NCBI GenBank assembly: GCA_965656605.1
Contig: CBFHLC010000006.1
Span: forward strand, 1 to 64,000
Source: Litorivicinus sp965656605
Lineage (GTDB): Bacteria > Pseudomonadota > Gammaproteobacteria > Pseudomonadales > Litorivicinaceae
DNA length: 64,000 nt
Direction of reading: 5' to 3'
The position numbers and the translations under genes were made by a program. The notes below the pieces were generated by a model. The model ran no database searches and was not told where the DNA came from. It saw only the letters and a program-made list of their open reading frames with translations. This document shows positions 8,601 through 17,493 of this stretch, piece by piece (the stretch's first letter is position 1; the number at the start of each line of letters is the position of its first letter).

Positions 8601-9860
8601 ATGGATAAGCTACAGGTTCAGGGCGGTGCTCGCCTTCAGGGAGAAATTCAAATTGGCGGAGCCAAAAACGCAGCCCTGCCGCTGCTGGCCTGTACGTTGC
8701 TCAGTGCGCAACCAACGCGACTGACCAACGTTCCTCATTTGGATGACATCACGACCATGATCAAGCTGCTGGGCCAACTCGGTGCTCAGGCGGTATTCGA
8801 TGATCAGGGCGGGGTCGAAGTCGACGCCAGCGACATCACCAGTGTGGATGCACCTTATGACTTGGTGAAAACCATGCGCGCATCGATTTTGGTGCTCGGG
8901 CCGTTAGCCGCGCGCTTCGGCGAGGCCCGCGTCAGTTTGCCAGGGGGCTGCGCCATTGGTGTGCGTCCGGTGGATTTGCACCTGAATGCCTTGACCCAAA
9001 TGGGCGCTGAAATTGCCCAGGACGCCGGCTACATCAATCTAAAAGTACCCGGCGGCCGCCTCAAGGGCGCACGGATCTTGTTTGATATTGTCACCGTTAC
9101 CGGAACTGAAAACATCATGATGGCTGCGGCGCTGGCTGATGGCACCACGATCATCGAGAACGCCGCTCAAGAACCTGAAATTGTCGATCTGGCGATTTTG
9201 TTGCGCTCAATGGGTGCGAAAATTTCGGGCGACGGTTCGGCTCGAATCACCATCGAGGGTGTCAGCGAGTTGAACGGGGCCGAGCATTCAGTCGTTCCCG
9301 ACCGAATCGAGACCGGAACCTATTTGGTGGCCGGTGCAATGACCCGTGGTGATGTCACCCTGCGCGGCACTGACGGACGCTTGCTAGAGCCGGTTTTGCT
9401 TAAGCTCGAGCAGGCTGGCGCGAAAATCACCTTAGGTGCGGATACCATCCGCTTGCAGATGAATGAGCAACCCAAGGCCGTCAATATATCGACCGCGCCG
9501 CACCCTGCCTTTCCAACGGATATGCAGGCACAGATGCTGGTATTGAACACCTTGGCTCAGGGGACCGCCACGGTCACTGAGAACGTTTTTGAGAACCGCT
9601 TTATGCACGTGCCTGAACTGGTGCGTATGGGCGCTGACATCGAGCTGGACGGCAACACTGCCGTAGTTCGCGGGGTTGAGCGCCTGCAGGGTGCTCAGGT
9701 GATGGCGACGGATTTGCGTGCGTCTGCCTCTCTGGTGATCGCGGGACTGGCCGCCGAAGGCGTCACGCTGGTGGATCGGATTTATCACATGGATCGCGGC
9801 TATGAGCGGATCGAAGAGAAACTCAGCTCGCTTGGCGGTCAGGTGAGCCGAATCAAATGA
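8601..9860 (+). CDS. murA: UDP-N-acetylglucosamine 1-carboxyvinyltransferase
   Basis: A 419-residue enolpyruvyl transferase catalysing the first committed step of peptidoglycan synthesis in the cytoplasm. Lysine of KNAALPLLA (near residue 22) and the loop PGGCAIGVRPVDLHL with the fosfomycin-target cysteine (near residue 115) are intact, as is FPTDMQAQM with the catalytic aspartate. Length matches the family exactly. The ATG follows the ibaG stop with no gap, and the stop overlaps hisG by four bases. Confidence 0.98.
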   Translation: MDKLQVQGGARLQGEIQIGGAKNAALPLLACTLLSAQPTRLTNVPHLDDITTMIKLLGQLGAQAVFDDQGGVEVDASDITSVDAPYDLVKTMRASILVLGPLAARFGEARVSLPGGCAIGVRPVDLHLNALTQMGAEIAQDAGYINLKVPGGRLKGARILFDIVTVTGTENIMMAAALADGTTIIENAAQEPEIVDLAILLRSMGAKISGDGSARITIEGVSELNGAEHSVVPDRIETGTYLVAGAMTRGDVTLRGTDGRLLEPVLLKLEQAGAKITLGADTIRLQMNEQPKAVNISTAPHPAFPTDMQAQMLVLNTLAQGTATVTENVFENRFMHVPELVRMGADIELDGNTAVVRGVERLQGAQVMATDLRASASLVIAGLAAEGVTLVDRIYHMDRGYERIEEKLSSLGGQVSRIK

Positions 9861-10483
9861 GCCAACCGCTGATCATCGCGCTCTCCAAAGGGCGCCTGCT
9901 CAAAGAGACCTTGCCGCTACTGGCCGAAGCAGGCATCGAGCCAGGCGAAGATCTGGGCAGCCGGAAACTGATTTTTGATACCAACCGCGCGGATGTGAAA
10001 TTCATTATTCTGCGGGCGGTTGATGTGCCTACCTTTGTGACTCGGGGTGTTGCTCACATCGGCGTCAGTGGATTGGATCAAATCGCCGAGCAGTCATTAA
10101 GCGATCTGTATTTGCCGCTGGACCTGAAAGTGTCGACTTGCCGCTTGATGACCGCCGGTCCGGTTGGGGTGGAAAATCCGGTCGGTCGCCGCCGGGTTGC
10201 CACGAAATACACCCGCCTGGCGCGCGAATACTACGCCCGGATTGGGGTGCAGGTAGAGCTGATCAAACTCTACGGTGCGATGGAGCTGGCTCCCCTGGTG
10301 GGTTTGGCCGACGAGATTGTCGACATCGTTGATACCGGCAATACGCTCAAAGCGAACGGCCTTGAGCCGCGAGAATTGATCATGCATTCCAGCGCCCGTT
10401 TGGTGGTCAACAAAGCTGCCTGGAAAACCCGTCATTCTGAATTAGCACCGCTGGTGCAACACATCGAAGGAGCCTTGGCGTGA
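9857..10483 (+). CDS. hisG: ATP phosphoribosyltransferase, short form
   Basis: A 208-residue HisG catalysing condensation of ATP and PRPP, the first step of histidine synthesis. It begins LIIALSKGRLLKETLPLLAE and contains the PRPP-binding segment VDIVDTGNTLKANGL. It lacks the C-terminal regulatory domain of the roughly 300-residue form, so it should need the HisZ subunit for activity and feedback control. hisZ is not in this window. Overlaps murA and hisD by four bases each. Confidence 0.96.
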   Translation: MSQPLIIALSKGRLLKETLPLLAEAGIEPGEDLGSRKLIFDTNRADVKFIILRAVDVPTFVTRGVAHIGVSGLDQIAEQSLSDLYLPLDLKVSTCRLMTAGPVGVENPVGRRRVATKYTRLAREYYARIGVQVELIKLYGAMELAPLVGLADEIVDIVDTGNTLKANGLEPRELIMHSSARLVVNKAAWKTRHSELAPLVQHIEGALA

Positions 10484-11778
10484 GCCTGTCCATCCATCAA
10501 CACCTGAATTGGCAAGACCCCCATGCTCCTGCGGCGCTGGCACAAGCCACCCAATGGGAAGCGGTTGCAGATGGAACGCTGAATCAACGGGTCGATGAGA
10601 TCATTGCGCAGGTTCGCCAATACGGCGATCGGGCGTTGCTTGATTTGACTGAAAAGCTGGATGGGCACCGCCCGGCTTCTTTAGAAATTCCGCCGGCTGA
10701 GTGGGTAGCCGCACGGGCACGCATCTCGCCCGAGCTTGAGCAGGCTCTGGTCGCCGCAGCGCAGCGGGTTAGCGAGTATCACAAGCATCAAGCGGCTGGG
10801 GACTGGTCTTACACTGACGCGTTGGGTAACCAGTTGGGCCAGCGTATCCGGCCGTTGGATCGCGTAGGTGTCTATGTGCCCGGTGGCAAGGCCGCATACC
10901 CCAGTTCTGTATTGATGAACGTGTTGCCTGCCAAAGTGGCGGGTGTCGGGGAAATCATTATGGTGGTGCCGACGCCGGGTGGCGTGATTAATGACGTGGT
11001 GTTGGCGGCAGCGGACATCGCCGGCGCGGATCGCGTGTTCGCAGTGGGTGGCGCGCAAGCCGTTGCGGCACTGGCGTGGGGAACCGAGACCATTCCGGCG
11101 GTAGACAAGATTGTTGGGCCGGGCAATGCCTACGTCGCCGCGGCTAAGCGGGCAGTGTTTGGCCGAGTGGGCATCGACATGATTGCCGGACCCAGCGAGA
11201 TTCTGGTCGTGGCCGATGACACGTCAAATCCTGAATGGGTCGCGATGGATCTGTTCAGTCAGGCTGAGCATGATGAACAGGCCCAGCCCGTGTTGGTCAG
11301 CCTATCTAAGGCAATGACCACTCAGGTGATTGAGGCGATGGATCGATTGCTGCCGACGCTTGAGCGCGCTGACATTATCCGCACCAGCATGGCAAATCGC
11401 GCCGTTTTTGTTGATGTAGAAGACACTCAACAGGCCATTGATGTGATCAACCAAGTCGGGCCAGAGCATTTAGAATTGTCTGTCGATAATACGGACGCGC
11501 TGATGGCGGGCATCCGTCATGCCGGCGCTATCTTTGTCGGCCACCGTGCTCCGGAATCCTTAGGCGATTACTGCGCCGGCCCTAACCACGTCTTGCCCAC
11601 ATCAGGCACGGCTCGATTCGCCAGCCCCCTGGGTGTGTATGACTTCGTAAAACGCTCCAGCGTCATGAATATCAGCGAGCAGGGCAGTCAGGTGTTGGGC
11701 CAGATTGCTTCAGTGCTGGGACGCGCCGAGCACTTAACCGCGCACGCCCGAGCCGCCGAAATGCGACTGAAATCATGA
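10480..11778 (+). CDS. hisD: Histidinol dehydrogenase
   Basis: A 432-residue zinc enzyme catalysing the last two oxidations from histidinol to histidine. NAD-binding and active-site segments are seen: RVGVYVPGGKAAYPSSVLMN, KIVGPGNAYVAAAKR, the zinc-ligand region DLFSQAEHDEQAQ, and GPEHLEL. The C-terminal AGPNHVLPTSGTARF is diagnostic. Full family length. It lies in the hisG-hisD-hisC trio, with four-base overlaps on both sides. Confidence 0.97.
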   Translation: MSLSIHQHLNWQDPHAPAALAQATQWEAVADGTLNQRVDEIIAQVRQYGDRALLDLTEKLDGHRPASLEIPPAEWVAARARISPELEQALVAAAQRVSEYHKHQAAGDWSYTDALGNQLGQRIRPLDRVGVYVPGGKAAYPSSVLMNVLPAKVAGVGEIIMVVPTPGGVINDVVLAAADIAGADRVFAVGGAQAVAALAWGTETIPAVDKIVGPGNAYVAAAKRAVFGRVGIDMIAGPSEILVVADDTSNPEWVAMDLFSQAEHDEQAQPVLVSLSKAMTTQVIEAMDRLLPTLERADIIRTSMANRAVFVDVEDTQQAIDVINQVGPEHLELSVDNTDALMAGIRHAGAIFVGHRAPESLGDYCAGPNHVLPTSGTARFASPLGVYDFVKRSSVMNISEQGSQVLGQIASVLGRAEHLTAHARAAEMRLKS

Positions 11779-12854
11779 ACGATTGGGTTAGTCGGCTGAT
11801 TAGACCGGATGTTCAAGCGCTTCACGCCTATCACGTAGCGGATCCGGGGCAGGCCTTGCGCCTAAACCAAATGGAGAATCCCTACGGATGGAGCGCCGAG
11901 CTGTGGCGCGAGTGTTTGGACTACATTCAGGGCGCCGAGATCAATCGTTATCCCGATGCGGGTGCTCAGGCATTGATCCGTGCGATTCGCGATCACGATT
12001 CACTGTCCGACGACTGGGGTGTGATGCTAGGTAATGGCAGTGACGAGATCATTCAGACGCTGGTTCAGGCGGTTTGTGACGGAACCCGTCCGGTGATGGC
12101 GCCGACGCCCAGCTTTGTGATGTTCCACGTGATTGCGCAGCAGTGCCGAGTGCCGTTCGAGGGTGTCGAATTAGCGCAGGATTGGTCATTGGATTTGCCA
12201 GCCTTTATCCAGGCAATGCAGACGCATAACCCTGCCTTGGTATTTTTGGCTCAGCCAAATAACCCAACCGGTAAGTTATACGACGAACAACAGCTACGAC
12301 AGCTGATCGCCGCCTGTCCTGGGTTGGTGGTGCTGGACGAGGCCTATGGCCCGTTTTCGCCGCGTAATCATCAAGCATGGTTGGATGAGTTTCCCAATTT
12401 AGTCTTGATGCGAACCTTCTCAAAGCTTGGATTGGCGGGTTTACGATGCGGCTACTTGACCGGCCCGTCCGCTTGGATCGATCAAATAAACAAGGTACGT
12501 CTGCCCTACAACTTGGGTGTACTGAATCAGCGGGTGGCTGAGTTTGCATTGACCCGGGGTCGCCAGGCTATGGCGGATCAAGCCAAGCAGCTGGTCGACT
12601 CGCGTGAGTACTTGGTCAAACAATTCCGCAATCGCGGGTGGGTGGCGCACGACAGCGACGCGAATTTCATTTTGCTTGAGGTTGAGCAGCCTAGTGAGGT
12701 GTTCGCGCAACTGGTGCAGGCTGGCATTTTGATCAAAGACTTGAGCTCGGCTCACCCCAGTCTGGTTCGTTGTTTGCGAGTCTCGATCGGAACGCCCGAT
12801 GAGAATCGGGCCTTGTTGGACGCGCTCGATCAGATTCTCAGCGAGACGCGCTAG
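11775..12854 (+). CDS. hisC: Histidinol-phosphate aminotransferase
   Basis: A 359-residue class I/II PLP aminotransferase. The PLP lysine lies in MRTFSKLGLAGLRCGYL. The cofactor-binding LGNGSDEIIQ and the NPTGK loop (QPNNPTGKLYDE) are intact, and the aspartate of VVLDEAYGPF contacts the pyridine ring. Last gene of the murA-hisGDC run. Its final 17 bases overlap the 3' end of the convergent degS gene, so the two messages are antisense at their ends and no separate terminator fits between them. Confidence 0.95.
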   Translation: MNDWVSRLIRPDVQALHAYHVADPGQALRLNQMENPYGWSAELWRECLDYIQGAEINRYPDAGAQALIRAIRDHDSLSDDWGVMLGNGSDEIIQTLVQAVCDGTRPVMAPTPSFVMFHVIAQQCRVPFEGVELAQDWSLDLPAFIQAMQTHNPALVFLAQPNNPTGKLYDEQQLRQLIAACPGLVVLDEAYGPFSPRNHQAWLDEFPNLVLMRTFSKLGLAGLRCGYLTGPSAWIDQINKVRLPYNLGVLNQRVAEFALTRGRQAMADQAKQLVDSREYLVKQFRNRGWVAHDSDANFILLEVEQPSEVFAQLVQAGILIKDLSSAHPSLVRCLRVSIGTPDENRALLDALDQILSETR

Positions 12855-13965
12855 GTCGCACACCGATGGTGACCGGCAACGATAGGCTTTGATTTCCGCG
12901 CAGGACGCCCAGTACGGTCGTCTCGCCGGGATCTTTGCTGGTGATTTTGATCATCGCGGCACGTCCATCGGTGACTTCCACGCCGTCAATTCGGACCAGT
13001 AAGTCGTTCGGCGCCAAGCCGGCCAGCTGTGCAGGGCTGTCACGATAAACTGCAGTCACCAACATGCCACCGGCGATATCGAGGGATTCACGTACCTGTG
13101 CTGGGATCAGCCCAACCTCGATGCCAATGAATCCCCGAATCACGCGCCCATTGGCAATCAGCTGTTGCATGACGTCCAGCGCCAATGAGGTCGGAATCGC
13201 AAAACCAATACCCTGACTGCCGCCGCCGCGGGAAAAGATGGCCGAATTAATGCCAATCAGCTCGCCATAAATATTGATCAGCGCACCGCCAGAATTGCCT
13301 GGGTTGATGGCTGCATCGGTTTGAATGAAATCCTCAAAGGTCGATAGACCGGCAATCCGGTCGGTCGCACTTAAAATGCCCTTGGTCACGCTTTGCCCAA
13401 CGCCAAAGGGATTTCCGATCGCTAGCACCGAATCACCAATCATCGACGGGGTCTGCGCAATCGGTATGACCGGAATGCCGGGTAGCTGAATTTGTAACAC
13501 CGCCAAGTCAGATTCAGGATCGCTACCCACCCGTGTTGCGATCGCACTGCGTCCATCACGCAGCTCAACGATCAGGTTGGGCGCATTTGCGATCACGTGG
13601 TGGTTGGTCAGGACATGTCCTTGGGCAGACACAATGACGCCGCTGCCTAACGGTGCAATACGTCGATCCTGGCGCACCTGTGTGTCCAAGTACTGACGCA
13701 TCAGCGGATCGCTGAGTAGAGGGTGGTCGTTGTCGAGTGATTCAATGGCGGTGTGAATGTTGACCACGGCAGGGGCCGCGACCTGTACCGCGTTGCGGTA
13801 ACTGCCGGGGGGCGGGGTGGTCATGCTGCGTTGATCTGCAGGCAGTGTTAGCAGGGAAATTTGAGTGTGGTTTTTGGCCTGATACAGCCCGTACCCGAGC
13901 GCGACAATAATGCCGATGCAGATGGCGGGGAAAAACGCTTTGATGGATTCAACTACGGCTCGCAT
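12838..13965 (-). CDS. degS: Periplasmic serine protease DegS/AlgW type
   Basis: A 375-residue HtrA-family protease anchored in the inner membrane by one helix (about residues 13-29). The family cleaves anti-sigma factor RseA/MucA when its single PDZ domain senses misfolded porin C-termini. The catalytic triad reads His123 (TNHHV), Asp153 (SDLAVL) and Ser225 (GNSGGAL). One PDZ domain follows at about 270-365 (GLAPNDLLVRIDGVEV). One PDZ and a membrane anchor argue for DegS/AlgW rather than DegP, and the location beside hisC matches algW in Pseudomonas. Convergent with hisC. Confidence 0.93.
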   Translation of the reverse strand: MRAVVESIKAFFPAICIGIIVALGYGLYQAKNHTQISLLTLPADQRSMTTPPPGSYRNAVQVAAPAVVNIHTAIESLDNDHPLLSDPLMRQYLDTQVRQDRRIAPLGSGVIVSAQGHVLTNHHVIANAPNLIVELRDGRSAIATRVGSDPESDLAVLQIQLPGIPVIPIAQTPSMIGDSVLAIGNPFGVGQSVTKGILSATDRIAGLSTFEDFIQTDAAINPGNSGGALINIYGELIGINSAIFSRGGGSQGIGFAIPTSLALDVMQQLIANGRVIRGFIGIEVGLIPAQVRESLDIAGGMLVTAVYRDSPAQLAGLAPNDLLVRIDGVEVTDGRAAMIKITSKDPGETTVLGVLRGNQSLSLPVTIGVRPSASR

Positions 13966-14003
13966 AACGCTATCTTAGCCCGATTCGTGAAACGAGAGTG
14001 TTT

Positions 14004-14753
14004 ATGACCCCGACTCAATTGGAAACTTTAGTAAACCAATGGCTGGTTCCTGATCAGTTCAAAGACTACTGCCCTAACGGATTGCAGCTGGACGCCGGTG
14101 CCGATATTCAGCGAGTGGTGTGCGGCGTGACCGCGAATCAGGCGTTGATTGATGCGGCGATACAGGCTGAGGCGGATGCGATATTGGTTCACCATGGGTG
14201 GTTCTGGAAGGGCGAGTCGCAACCGCTAACCGGGCTCAAAGGCGCCCGAGCCCGAGCCTTGTTCCAGGCCGGCATCAGTTTGCTGGCTTATCATTTGCCG
14301 TTGGATGCGCATCCAACTTTGGGCAATAACGCGGGATTGGCCCAGGCAATGGGGTGGTCGCGCACCGGGCCTCTGGATGTGAATGCCAAGATCTCGATCG
14401 GCGACATTGGGGTGCCCTCGCAGGCCTTGTCAGGGGCGCAGCTGCAGGCACAGCTGAGTGAAGTGTTAGGTCAAGAAGCGCTTTGGATTGACGGCGGTGG
14501 TCAAATCGAGCGTCTGGCGTGGTGCACAGGGGCTGCGCAATCCTATTTTCAGCAGGCGATTGACCAAGGCGTGGATGCCTTTGTAACCGGCGAGATTAGC
14601 GAGCCGATGGTTCACTTGGCTCGTGAGGCAGGGGTTCATTATTTTGCGGCGGGTCATCATGCGACCGAGCGATTCGGTGTGATCTCGCTCGGCCAAGAGC
14701 TGATGCAGCATGGGCTGGAGTCGCAGTTTATCGACGTGCCCAGCCCGGTTTAG
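14004..14753 (+). CDS. Nif3-like dinuclear metal centre protein
   Basis: A 249-residue member of the Nif3/YbgI family, which forms a toroidal hexamer with a two-metal site. The molecular function is unsettled (GTP cyclohydrolase-like annotation is common). Metal-ligand segments are seen: AILVHHGWFW, AYHLPLDAH, and near the C-terminus VHYFAAGHHATERFG. CPNGLQLD near the N-terminus is typical. I start at ATG 14004 rather than the GTG two codons earlier. It diverges from degS and its stop lies two bases from the convergent yhcB stop. Confidence 0.9.
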   Translation: MTPTQLETLVNQWLVPDQFKDYCPNGLQLDAGADIQRVVCGVTANQALIDAAIQAEADAILVHHGWFWKGESQPLTGLKGARARALFQAGISLLAYHLPLDAHPTLGNNAGLAQAMGWSRTGPLDVNAKISIGDIGVPSQALSGAQLQAQLSEVLGQEALWIDGGGQIERLAWCTGAAQSYFQQAIDQGVDAFVTGEISEPMVHLAREAGVHYFAAGHHATERFGVISLGQELMQHGLESQFIDVPSPV

Positions 14754-14755
14754 GG

Positions 14756-15163
14756 CTAACTGGTGCTGGTGCGTTGGTTCGCTTCAGCCAACGTGCCGTT
14801 TTGATCGGCGTAGTCGCGCGGCTGGGCGTCTTGCTCGATCAGGGTGTCAGCCTCGGGCACCTTGGGCAACAATTCCTGAATCTTCTCGGCACCTTCACCC
14901 TGGACTAATTCGTCCTGGGCCTTGGATAAGTGCTCGTGGACCTCGCGGTACTGGTGGCTGAGCTGGTTGACCAGACGCGCCGTTTCAGAGAAATGCTCTT
15001 GAACTTGCATGCTCAGCTCGGCGTGCTTTTCATCGGCGGCCTGTGCGCGGGCTTCAAGTTCGGCTCGAATTTTGACCTCGGGCTGACTGTTACGTCCCCA
15101 ATAAAATCCGATGCCCAATCCAATGACGGCGGCAACAAGCGCATAAATCCAGACCAATGACAT
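14756..15163 (-). CDS. zapG: YhcB/ZapG (DUF1043) cell-envelope protein
   Basis: A 135-residue inner-membrane protein. One N-terminal helix (about residues 4-24, VWIYALVAAVIGLGIGFYWG) is followed by a cytoplasmic coiled coil with the conserved segment HFSETARLVNQLSHQYREVH. DUF1043 proteins interact with the divisome and elongasome and affect envelope balance in E. coli. The charged C-terminal tail is low complexity. AGGA nine bases upstream supports the start. In related genomes the gene sits near rplM and zapE as here. Confidence 0.9.
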   Translation of the reverse strand: MSLVWIYALVAAVIGLGIGFYWGRNSQPEVKIRAELEARAQAADEKHAELSMQVQEHFSETARLVNQLSHQYREVHEHLSKAQDELVQGEGAEKIQELLPKVPEADTLIEQDAQPRDYADQNGTLAEANQRTSTS

Positions 15164-15240
15164 GTATGTGTTCCTAAGGTTGTCGTTTGCTCAGTGTATC
15201 AAGGCGTTTACACTTCGCGCAGTTATTTAAGGATCTCAGC

Positions 15241-15867
15241 ATGACCCGGCCCATTGAATCGCCTGTTCAGATCGATGCTCGTTTAGAGGGTATCTTAAAC
15301 GCAGTCCCCGATGCGTTGGCATCCGACGTTATGGTGGTTTGCCACCCGCATCCACTGCACGAAGGCACCATGCATAACAAGGTGGTCACAACCCTGTGCC
15401 GGATGGCGCGCGATCAAGGCCTGCCGTCACTTCGGTTTAATTTCCGCGGGGTCCAGGGCAGTGCCGGTGAGTGGGATAGCGGGATTGGCGAGATCGACGA
15501 TGGCTGTGCAGCGGTTGAGTTTATGCAGGATCGCTACCCAGGGGCACGCATCTGGTTGGCCGGCTTCTCATTTGGTGGGTATGTGGCTGCACATGTGGCA
15601 CAACGCGAAGATATTGCCGGCATCATGCTAATTGCGCCGGCTACTTCGCGTTTTGACATGGACTCTATCCGGATTCAAATTCCTGGATGGGTGGCGTTTA
15701 ACCGAGACGATGACACGGTCGACCCTGCATCCATGCAAGCTTGGCTTGATCGGCAAGACTCCAGCCTGATTAAGTCCTTTCTCCAAGATCAGGGTGGGCA
15801 CTTCTACCATGGCCAATTGGGGCCGCTTAAACGCCAAGCCCAAGCCTGGCTCGAGGAGCAGCTGTAA
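15241..15867 (+). CDS. Alpha/beta hydrolase
   Basis: A 208-residue alpha/beta hydrolase of the small CC_0490/YcjY-like group. The nucleophile elbow is GFSFGGYVA. The oxyanion segment VVCHPHPLHEGTMHNKVV is typical of this group, the acid lies near FNRDDDTVDP and the histidine in QGGHFYHG. Substrate unknown. I chose ATG 15241, which has AAGGA at ideal spacing, over an upstream in-frame start 18 codons earlier. Its stop overlaps the zapE start by one base (TAATG). Confidence 0.88.
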   Translation: MTRPIESPVQIDARLEGILNAVPDALASDVMVVCHPHPLHEGTMHNKVVTTLCRMARDQGLPSLRFNFRGVQGSAGEWDSGIGEIDDGCAAVEFMQDRYPGARIWLAGFSFGGYVAAHVAQREDIAGIMLIAPATSRFDMDSIRIQIPGWVAFNRDDDTVDPASMQAWLDRQDSSLIKSFLQDQGGHFYHGQLGPLKRQAQAWLEEQL

Positions 15868-16973
15868 TGGGTCCGGGTGCGCAGTATCAGCGGCTGATTG
15901 AAGCCGGGACGATCTATCCAGATCCCGCGCAGGCCGATGCCGTCGGTTTGCTGGATGATCTTCGTTCTCGCTTAATCGCGTATACGCCGGCTGAGCCTGC
16001 CAAAGGGTTTGTCAGTAATCTGCTGGGTACCTGGAAAAAACCGCCGCCACCACAACCGGTGACGGGGCTGTATTTTTGGGGTGGTGTGGGTCGTGGCAAA
16101 ACGTTCTTGATGGATCTGTTCTACGACAGCTTGCCTTTCGAAGACAAGCGTCGCGTTCATTTTCACCGCTTCATGCTCTCAGTGCATGCCGAGTTGCGCG
16201 AGCTTCAAGGCCAGCAGGATCCGTTAGAGAAAGTGGCAGCCCGGATTGCTCAGCAGGCGCGCATTTTGTGCTTGGACGAGTTTATCGTTACGGACATTAC
16301 CGACGCCATGATTCTGGCTAACTTGTTCAAAGCCTTGTTCAAGCGCCAGGTGTCGCTGGTGACGACGTCCAACGTCGAGCCCAAGTGGTTGTATAAAGAC
16401 GGCTTGCAACGCCCGCTGTTCTTACCGGCCATTGATTTGTTGTATGCCCATACAAAAGTATTCAACTTAGACGGCGGGACCGATCACCGTTTACGTGTTC
16501 TAACCTCGGTTCCGTTGTATCTCACGCCATTGGGTGCGGATACCGATGCGCTGCTGATGCGCGAGTTCAAGCAACTGGCCCCGGGGCAGGGTGCCAGTGA
16601 CGTGGATCTGCAGATCAACGGACGGGCACTGCGTGCTCAGCATGTTGCCGATGATGTGGCGTGGTTCACCTTTGCAACGCTGTGCCAAAGTGCGCGCTCA
16701 ACTTCTGACTACATTGAGCTGGCCAAGTCTTACTCTGCGCTTGTGGTCCAGGACATTCCTGTATTAACGCCGTTACTGGATGATGCAGCGCGACGTTTTG
16801 TGAATTTTATTGATGAAATATATGACCGTAACGTCAAGCTAATTATCAGTGCCGAGGCGCCCATGATCCAGTTATATCAGGGCACGCGGGTTACCTTTGA
16901 GTTTGATCGGACGATCAGTCGACTGACTGAAATGCAAAGCGAAGAGTACTTGGCACAGCCCCATTTGCCATAA
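15867..16973 (+). CDS. zapE: Cell division ATPase ZapE (AFG1 family)
   Basis: A 368-residue AFG1-like P-loop ATPase. In E. coli ZapE associates with the Z ring during late constriction and under low oxygen or heat. Walker A GGVGRGKTFLMD is near residue 75 and Walker B ILCLDEFIVTDITDA near 140, followed by the sensor segment TTSNVEPKWLY. The C-terminal part with DRTISRLTEMQSEEYL is typical. Translationally coupled to the hydrolase upstream. The rplM promoter begins just after its stop. Confidence 0.95.
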   Translation: MGPGAQYQRLIEAGTIYPDPAQADAVGLLDDLRSRLIAYTPAEPAKGFVSNLLGTWKKPPPPQPVTGLYFWGGVGRGKTFLMDLFYDSLPFEDKRRVHFHRFMLSVHAELRELQGQQDPLEKVAARIAQQARILCLDEFIVTDITDAMILANLFKALFKRQVSLVTTSNVEPKWLYKDGLQRPLFLPAIDLLYAHTKVFNLDGGTDHRLRVLTSVPLYLTPLGADTDALLMREFKQLAPGQGASDVDLQINGRALRAQHVADDVAWFTFATLCQSARSTSDYIELAKSYSALVVQDIPVLTPLLDDAARRFVNFIDEIYDRNVKLIISAEAPMIQLYQGTRVTFEFDRTISRLTEMQSEEYLAQPHLP

Positions 16974-16977
16974 GGGG

Positions 16978-17005
16978 TTGATCTCCCCTCTGACTTCTCT
17001 ATAAT
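16978..17005 (+). promoter_or_regulatory. Sigma-70 promoter of rplM-rpsI
   Basis: TTGATC at 16978-16983 and a perfect TATAAT at 17000-17005 are separated by 16 bases. Transcription would start near 17012, leaving a leader of about 40 bases before rplM. It begins immediately after the zapE stop. Confidence 0.75.
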
Positions 17006-17020
17006 CCGCCCCCTCGTTAA

Positions 17021-17034
17021 TGGGGTCAGCCCCA
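17021..17034 (+). promoter_or_regulatory. Leader hairpin upstream of rplM
   Basis: TGGGG-TCAG-CCCCA can form a five-pair stem with a four-base loop in the rplM leader. There is no T-run, so it is not a terminator. E. coli L13 represses its own operon through the mRNA leader. A similar role here is inference only. Confidence 0.35.
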
Positions 17035-17051
17035 CTAAAGCAGCAGGAATT

Positions 17052-17480
17052 ATGAAGACTTTCAGCGCCAAAACAGAAGAAGTCAGCCGCGAATGGCTGG
17101 TGGTGGACGCAGCAGGCCAGACACTAGGTCGTCTAGCGACCGAAGTGGCGCGGCGTCTGCGGGGTAAGCACAAGCCCGAGTACACACCCCACGTTGACAC
17201 CGGTGACTACATCGTCATCGTCAACGCAGAGCAGGTTCAAGTGACCGGCCGCAAAGCAACTGACAAAATGTATTACCACCACACAGGTTTTCCGGGTGGC
17301 TTGAAAGAAGCCTCGTTCGAGAAGTTGATCGAACGCCGTCCCGAGAAAGTAATCGAGCTAGCCGTTAAAGGCATGTTGCCCAAGAATCCCCTGGGTCGTG
17401 CTATGTACCGCAAGCTTAAAGTTTATGCCGGCGCGGAGCATCCGCATGCCGCGCAAGAGCCTAAGCCTCTGGCTCTGTAA
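17052..17480 (+). CDS. rplM: 50S ribosomal protein L13
   Basis: A 142-residue uL13 ribosomal protein, an early-assembling 50S component. Diagnostic segments are MKTFSAKTEEVSREWLVVDA at the start, GDYIVIVNAEQVQVTG, YYHHTGFPGG and the C-terminal KVYAGAEHPHAAQEP. Length matches E. coli exactly. It has its own sigma-70 promoter and is followed by rpsI after 13 bases, the universal L13-S9 pair. Confidence 0.99.
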   Translation: MKTFSAKTEEVSREWLVVDAAGQTLGRLATEVARRLRGKHKPEYTPHVDTGDYIVIVNAEQVQVTGRKATDKMYYHHTGFPGGLKEASFEKLIERRPEKVIELAVKGMLPKNPLGRAMYRKLKVYAGAEHPHAAQEPKPLAL

Positions 17481-17493
17481 GGAATAGCGAATT

